A stretch of DNA of 64,000 nt from Helianthus annuus (Eukaryota > Streptophyta > Magnoliopsida > Asterales > Asteraceae), in contig NC_035441.2 in assembly GCF_002127325.2 (NCBI RefSeq), forward strand, positions 47,310,663 through 47,374,662. Direction: 5' to 3'. The notes beneath the pieces were generated by a model. The model was given only the letters and a program-made list of their open reading frames with translations. It had not been told where the DNA came from and made no database searches. Made by a program: the position numbers and the translations under genes. How positions within the stretch are numbered: position 1 is the stretch's first letter; each line of letters opens with the position of its first letter. Shown one piece after another: positions 61,596 to 64,000 of this stretch.

Positions 61596-61867
61596 GCAGA
61601 ATAAGAGATCGGGTAAATCAGGCCGGCGTCTAGCAGCTTCAACACCTCCTTCTTCACCACATCCTGCATATTGGGGTTCAGCCTCCTCTGCGGCTGCACC
61701 ACCGGTCTATACTCCTCTTCCATAAGAATTTTTTGGGTGCAAAAGGAAGGTTTAATACCCTTGATATCTACTAACTTCCAGGCAATAGCATGCCTATGCG
61801 CCCTCAAAATAACCATCAGTCTCTCCTTCTCCTCCTCCGTCAAACTCGATGAAATAATGACGGGCAA
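61553..61867 (-). CDS. pol: Element J protease-RT linker and RT N-terminus
   Basis: LPVIISSSLTEEEKERLM, AIAWKLVDIKGIKPSFCTQK, YRPVVQPQRRLNPNMQDVVK, LLDAGLIYPISYSAWVSPVQ, VVPKKG. A 1-bp loss in the G-run at 61559-61564 ends the frame. These are the opening blocks of Athila RT. Confidence 0.9.
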   Translation of the reverse strand: MPVIISSSLTEEEKERLMVILRAHRHAIAWKLVDIKGIKPSFCTQKILMEEEYRPVVQPQRRLNPNMQDVVKKEVLKLLDAGLIYPISYSAWVSPVQVVPKKGV

Positions 61868-62734
61868 CTAAGATCCCTCGCCAAGGAATGCATACTCCAA
61901 GTGAGATGGCAGTTCCTTCAGCTCTAGAGGCGGGGGTATCTCCACTGATGGTTTCTCCTCAGGAGTCTTTCTCTCTAACACTTCAAACACCTTAGAAATC
62001 TTAGAACACTCGGATCCTATCGATGGCTCGCTAGATGGTAATGGTGGATCCTGCTCTAGGTCGACCTTGGTCAACTCAATGCCCTCGATATCTACCCCTA
62101 ACATCTGGGCCTCTATAGACTCTCTACCGCAAACCTCACCGAGAAAACTACCCACATGTGACATAAGAGTGTCTATAAAGTAAAGAGTGTCGTCATGCTG
62201 TGGCGTATGCTTCATCGAATGCTGGGTGTCAAAGGTGACCGCATCATCGTCGACGCGGAGAGTAAGCTTACCGTCAAGAACATCAATGACGGCTCGGGCA
62301 GTAACAAGGAATGGACGTCCTAAAATAAGTGGAACTTTAGAATCCTCGTCCATATCAAGAATGACGAAATCCACCGGAAACACGAACTTGTCAACCTTGA
62401 CAAGCATATTCTCCACGATACCACGTGGAAACTTCACAGATTGATCTGCGATCTGAAGGCTCATGCACGTAGGAGATGGCTCCCCTAGATTGAGCTTAGC
62501 GAAAATGAAGTAAGGCATGAGGTTAATGCTAGCTCCTAATTCGGCCATCGCATGGCTGACAGTAAGGTCTCCTATCAGACACGGGATGGTGAAACTCCCC
62601 GGGTCGGTCATCTTCTTAGGAAGCTTGTTCTGCACGACTGCAGAACACTCCTCACTAAGAATGACAGTAGACAGCTCCTCTAGTTTCTTCTTGTTTGTGA
62701 GAAGATCCTTTAGGAACTTGGCATACTTAGGCAT
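61868..62734 (-). CDS. pol: Element J gag end and protease
   Basis: 288 residues: MPKYAKFLKDLLTNKKKLEE, SFTIPCLIGDLTVSHAMAELGASINLMPY, cited in part. The active site reads AELGAS, where Athila proteases have CDLGAS, so Asp has become Glu. Then VDFVILDMDEDSKVPLILGR and an acidic, Pro-rich linker. It ends at a TAG (61868-61870), again probably from CAG, in frame with the next piece. Confidence 0.88.
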   Translation of the reverse strand: MPKYAKFLKDLLTNKKKLEELSTVILSEECSAVVQNKLPKKMTDPGSFTIPCLIGDLTVSHAMAELGASINLMPYFIFAKLNLGEPSPTCMSLQIADQSVKFPRGIVENMLVKVDKFVFPVDFVILDMDEDSKVPLILGRPFLVTARAVIDVLDGKLTLRVDDDAVTFDTQHSMKHTPQHDDTLYFIDTLMSHVGSFLGEVCGRESIEAQMLGVDIEGIELTKVDLEQDPPLPSSEPSIGSECSKISKVFEVLERKTPEEKPSVEIPPPLELKELPSHLEYAFLGEGS

Positions 62735-62746
62735 TTTAGACAGAGC

Positions 62747-63238
62747 CTAAATGAAAGGAAGGTTCACATGGAGTTTTTTCAGCATCTCCAAGAACCGTGA
62801 ATACTGCTCAAAATCGCTCTTAGCTAAAAGCCTACCAGGGTAAGGAGCTGTGGGTTTATATACTCTAAGTGGCTCCTTCTCCTTCTTCTTCTCTCCCGAA
62901 GACTCGCTGGACTGTGCTGTACTTGCTGGGCGCAGCCTAGGGTGCACATCGCCAGCAAGAGTCTCCATCTCAATCTCCTCGTCAACCGGTTCCTCAACCT
63001 CATCGACCGGCTTCTCTACTTCTACCCCTCTACCACTCCTAGTAGTCACTGCCTTTGCAGTGGTGTTTGGGTTAGTCTGGTGCTGGGCGCAGCCTAGGGT
63101 GCACATCGCCAGCAAGGGTCTCCATCTCAATCTCCTCGTCAACCGGTTCCTCAACCTCATCGACCGGCTTCTCTACTTCTACCCCTCTACCACTCCTAGT
63201 AGTCACTGCCTTTGCAGTGGTGTTTGGGTTAGTCTGGT
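62747..63238 (-). pseudogene. gag: Element J gag C-terminal part with tandem duplication
   Basis: Reads TTRSGRGVEVEKPVDEVEEP, then KEKEPLRVYKPTAPYPGRLL, SDFEQYSRFLEMLKKLHVNLPF and a TAG in place of a Gln codon before ALSKMPKYAKF. The Glu/Val-rich part is present twice because of a 157-bp tandem duplication; the upstream copy reads out of frame. Confidence 0.85.
62925..63238. repeat. 157-bp tandem duplication in element J gag
   Basis: 62925-63081 and 63082-63238 are nearly identical (one difference noticed: CAAGAG/CAAGGG). The period is not a multiple of three, so it shifts the gag frame. Confidence 0.92.
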
Positions 63239-64000
63239 GCTACTAGGGAATGTACCTACTGGCCTCTCAGTCATCCTATTGGCTATCTCTCCTACGGTCC
63301 TCTCTAGACTCTTTATCGTGGACCCCTGATTCCTGAACATGAGCTCAAACTCTTGATTTTTCTTGACCTGCTCCTGATGTCTAGCCTCACCCTTCATCAC
63401 TATCGACTCTAGAAGTTTATTGGTCCTACTCTGACTCTCCTCATTCCTCTTCAAAAACTTGCTCAGCTCAGATTTAGACTCTCCACTATTCTGTCCATCA
63501 GCAGGGGTCTGAAACAGACTTTGGCGAGGCTGGAATCCAGGGGGATTCCTGCCCTGCCAGTTCGATGTTTGGCGTGGCTGCCATCTAGAATTGTAACCCT
63601 GGCCTCGTCCCTGGTTCTGAACAAAACTCATCTCCTCCTCAGATGCTACCGGGCAATCTACCGTCTCATGACCACCTCTACACACCTCACACTTAGAGCT
63701 AATCTTAATCTGAATGTCCTTGACCATCTTTGTAAAGGATTCGACCTGGGCGGCTAAAGCAACGCTAGAATCTACCGTATGAATACCCCTAGAGGCAGCA
63801 GTAACGCCCCCGGAGCCTGGCTTGGTATAAGTACTGGTGGCTAGATCCTCCATCATCTCAAGACACTCAGCAGCAGTCTTGGTCTTCATCATGTTTCCTC
63901 CTGCTGTAGAGTCAAGCAGTCTCTTAGTCGCTTCAGAAACTCCGTTATAGAATTTCTCCACGACTCTCCACTCCTCAAGCCCATGGTGAGGGCACTTGTT
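63203..64000 (-). pseudogene. gag: Element J gag, middle part, running off the window
   Basis: Coding reaches the window edge (PHHGLEEWRVVEKFYNGVSE at the start). TKTAAECLEMMEDLATSTY, then a knuckle-like C-EV-C-RGG-H-ETVD-C at about 63660-63700, NQGRGQGYNSRWQPRQ, a Gln/Pro-rich stretch and a coiled coil (KFLKRNEESQSRTNKLLES). It ends out of frame at the duplication border. This is the Athila Gag C-terminal half. Confidence 0.87.

Larger units (their letters stand above)
53164..64000 (-). mobile_element. Element J: Athila-type Ty3/Gypsy retrotransposon, nested in I
   Basis: 3' LTR 53164-55015, long 3' region, IN 56679-58199, RH (split by K), RT, PR and gag to the right edge, all minus. LTR termini are TGATGTG...CACATCA, and the ACCGGCAAGTGTACCGGTCGT word and GTGTGGGGATATTTG PPT are typical of Athila. 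The IN wording ([27 protein letters not shown]) agrees. ATAGT at 53159-53163 is the expected target duplication. The 5' LTR is outside the window. Confidence 0.88.

Overview
This window is plant nuclear heterochromatin-type DNA made almost entirely of LTR retrotransposons; I see no host gene, rRNA, tRNA or bacterial feature. Every LTR whose priming site is visible is primed by a TGGTATCAGAGC-type (tRNA-Met) site; the elements have CCHC gag knuckles, TATA boxes in AT-rich LTRs, CHD-type chromodomain tails on Ty3/Gypsy integrases, and one Athila-type element. The gag and pol wording and the LTR ends of the TGTGACA...TGTGACA type look like Asteraceae (sunflower, lettuce, chrysanthemum group); that placement is inference from recall, not a search.

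Elements, named here A to K, are nested. The oldest host visible is Gypsy element G (37946-42995, minus). Copia F (36703-37945) sits in G's RNase H; the long-LTR Gypsy C (7792-36702) sits in F's gag; Copia B (3917-7791) sits in C's 3' LTR; Copia A (1-3916) sits in B's gag. C also received two sister Copia elements: D (8271-18569, minus) in its integrase tail and E (22431-32120, plus) in its leader. On the other side, Gypsy H (42996-49877) sits in G's LTR, Copia I (49878-53163) in H's leader, the Athila-type J (53164-64000) in I's pol, and the LTR-only insertion K (58216-60539) in J's RNase H. This gives two nesting chains of five levels rooted in one element. Only D, E and K lie wholly inside the window, and each has a recognisable 5-bp target duplication.

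D and E are the most complete: LTR, PBS, motif-array leader, a gag of about 1,000 residues with two zinc knuckles, PR-IN-RT-RH, about 1.5 kb of 3' untranslated DNA, polypurine tract, LTR. Both carry several stops and 1-bp indels. In both, gag and pol share one frame and are separated by a single UAA. They face each other as a very long inverted repeat.

The least explained structure is a set of short CG-containing motif arrays placed just downstream of the PBS or in the U3 of nearly every element: TGGTTCGCT or GGACCGCT in A, CCATTTCGC in B, CAGCGAAATTAA in D, CATTTCGGAT in E, CACTG in F, GTGTGCGGCCCA in G, GACGAAAC/GTTTCGTC hairpins in K. Each element uses its own motif, and sisters D and E differ in theirs despite nearly identical proteins. 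I suggest these are element-specific cis-recognition sites; that is a hypothesis.
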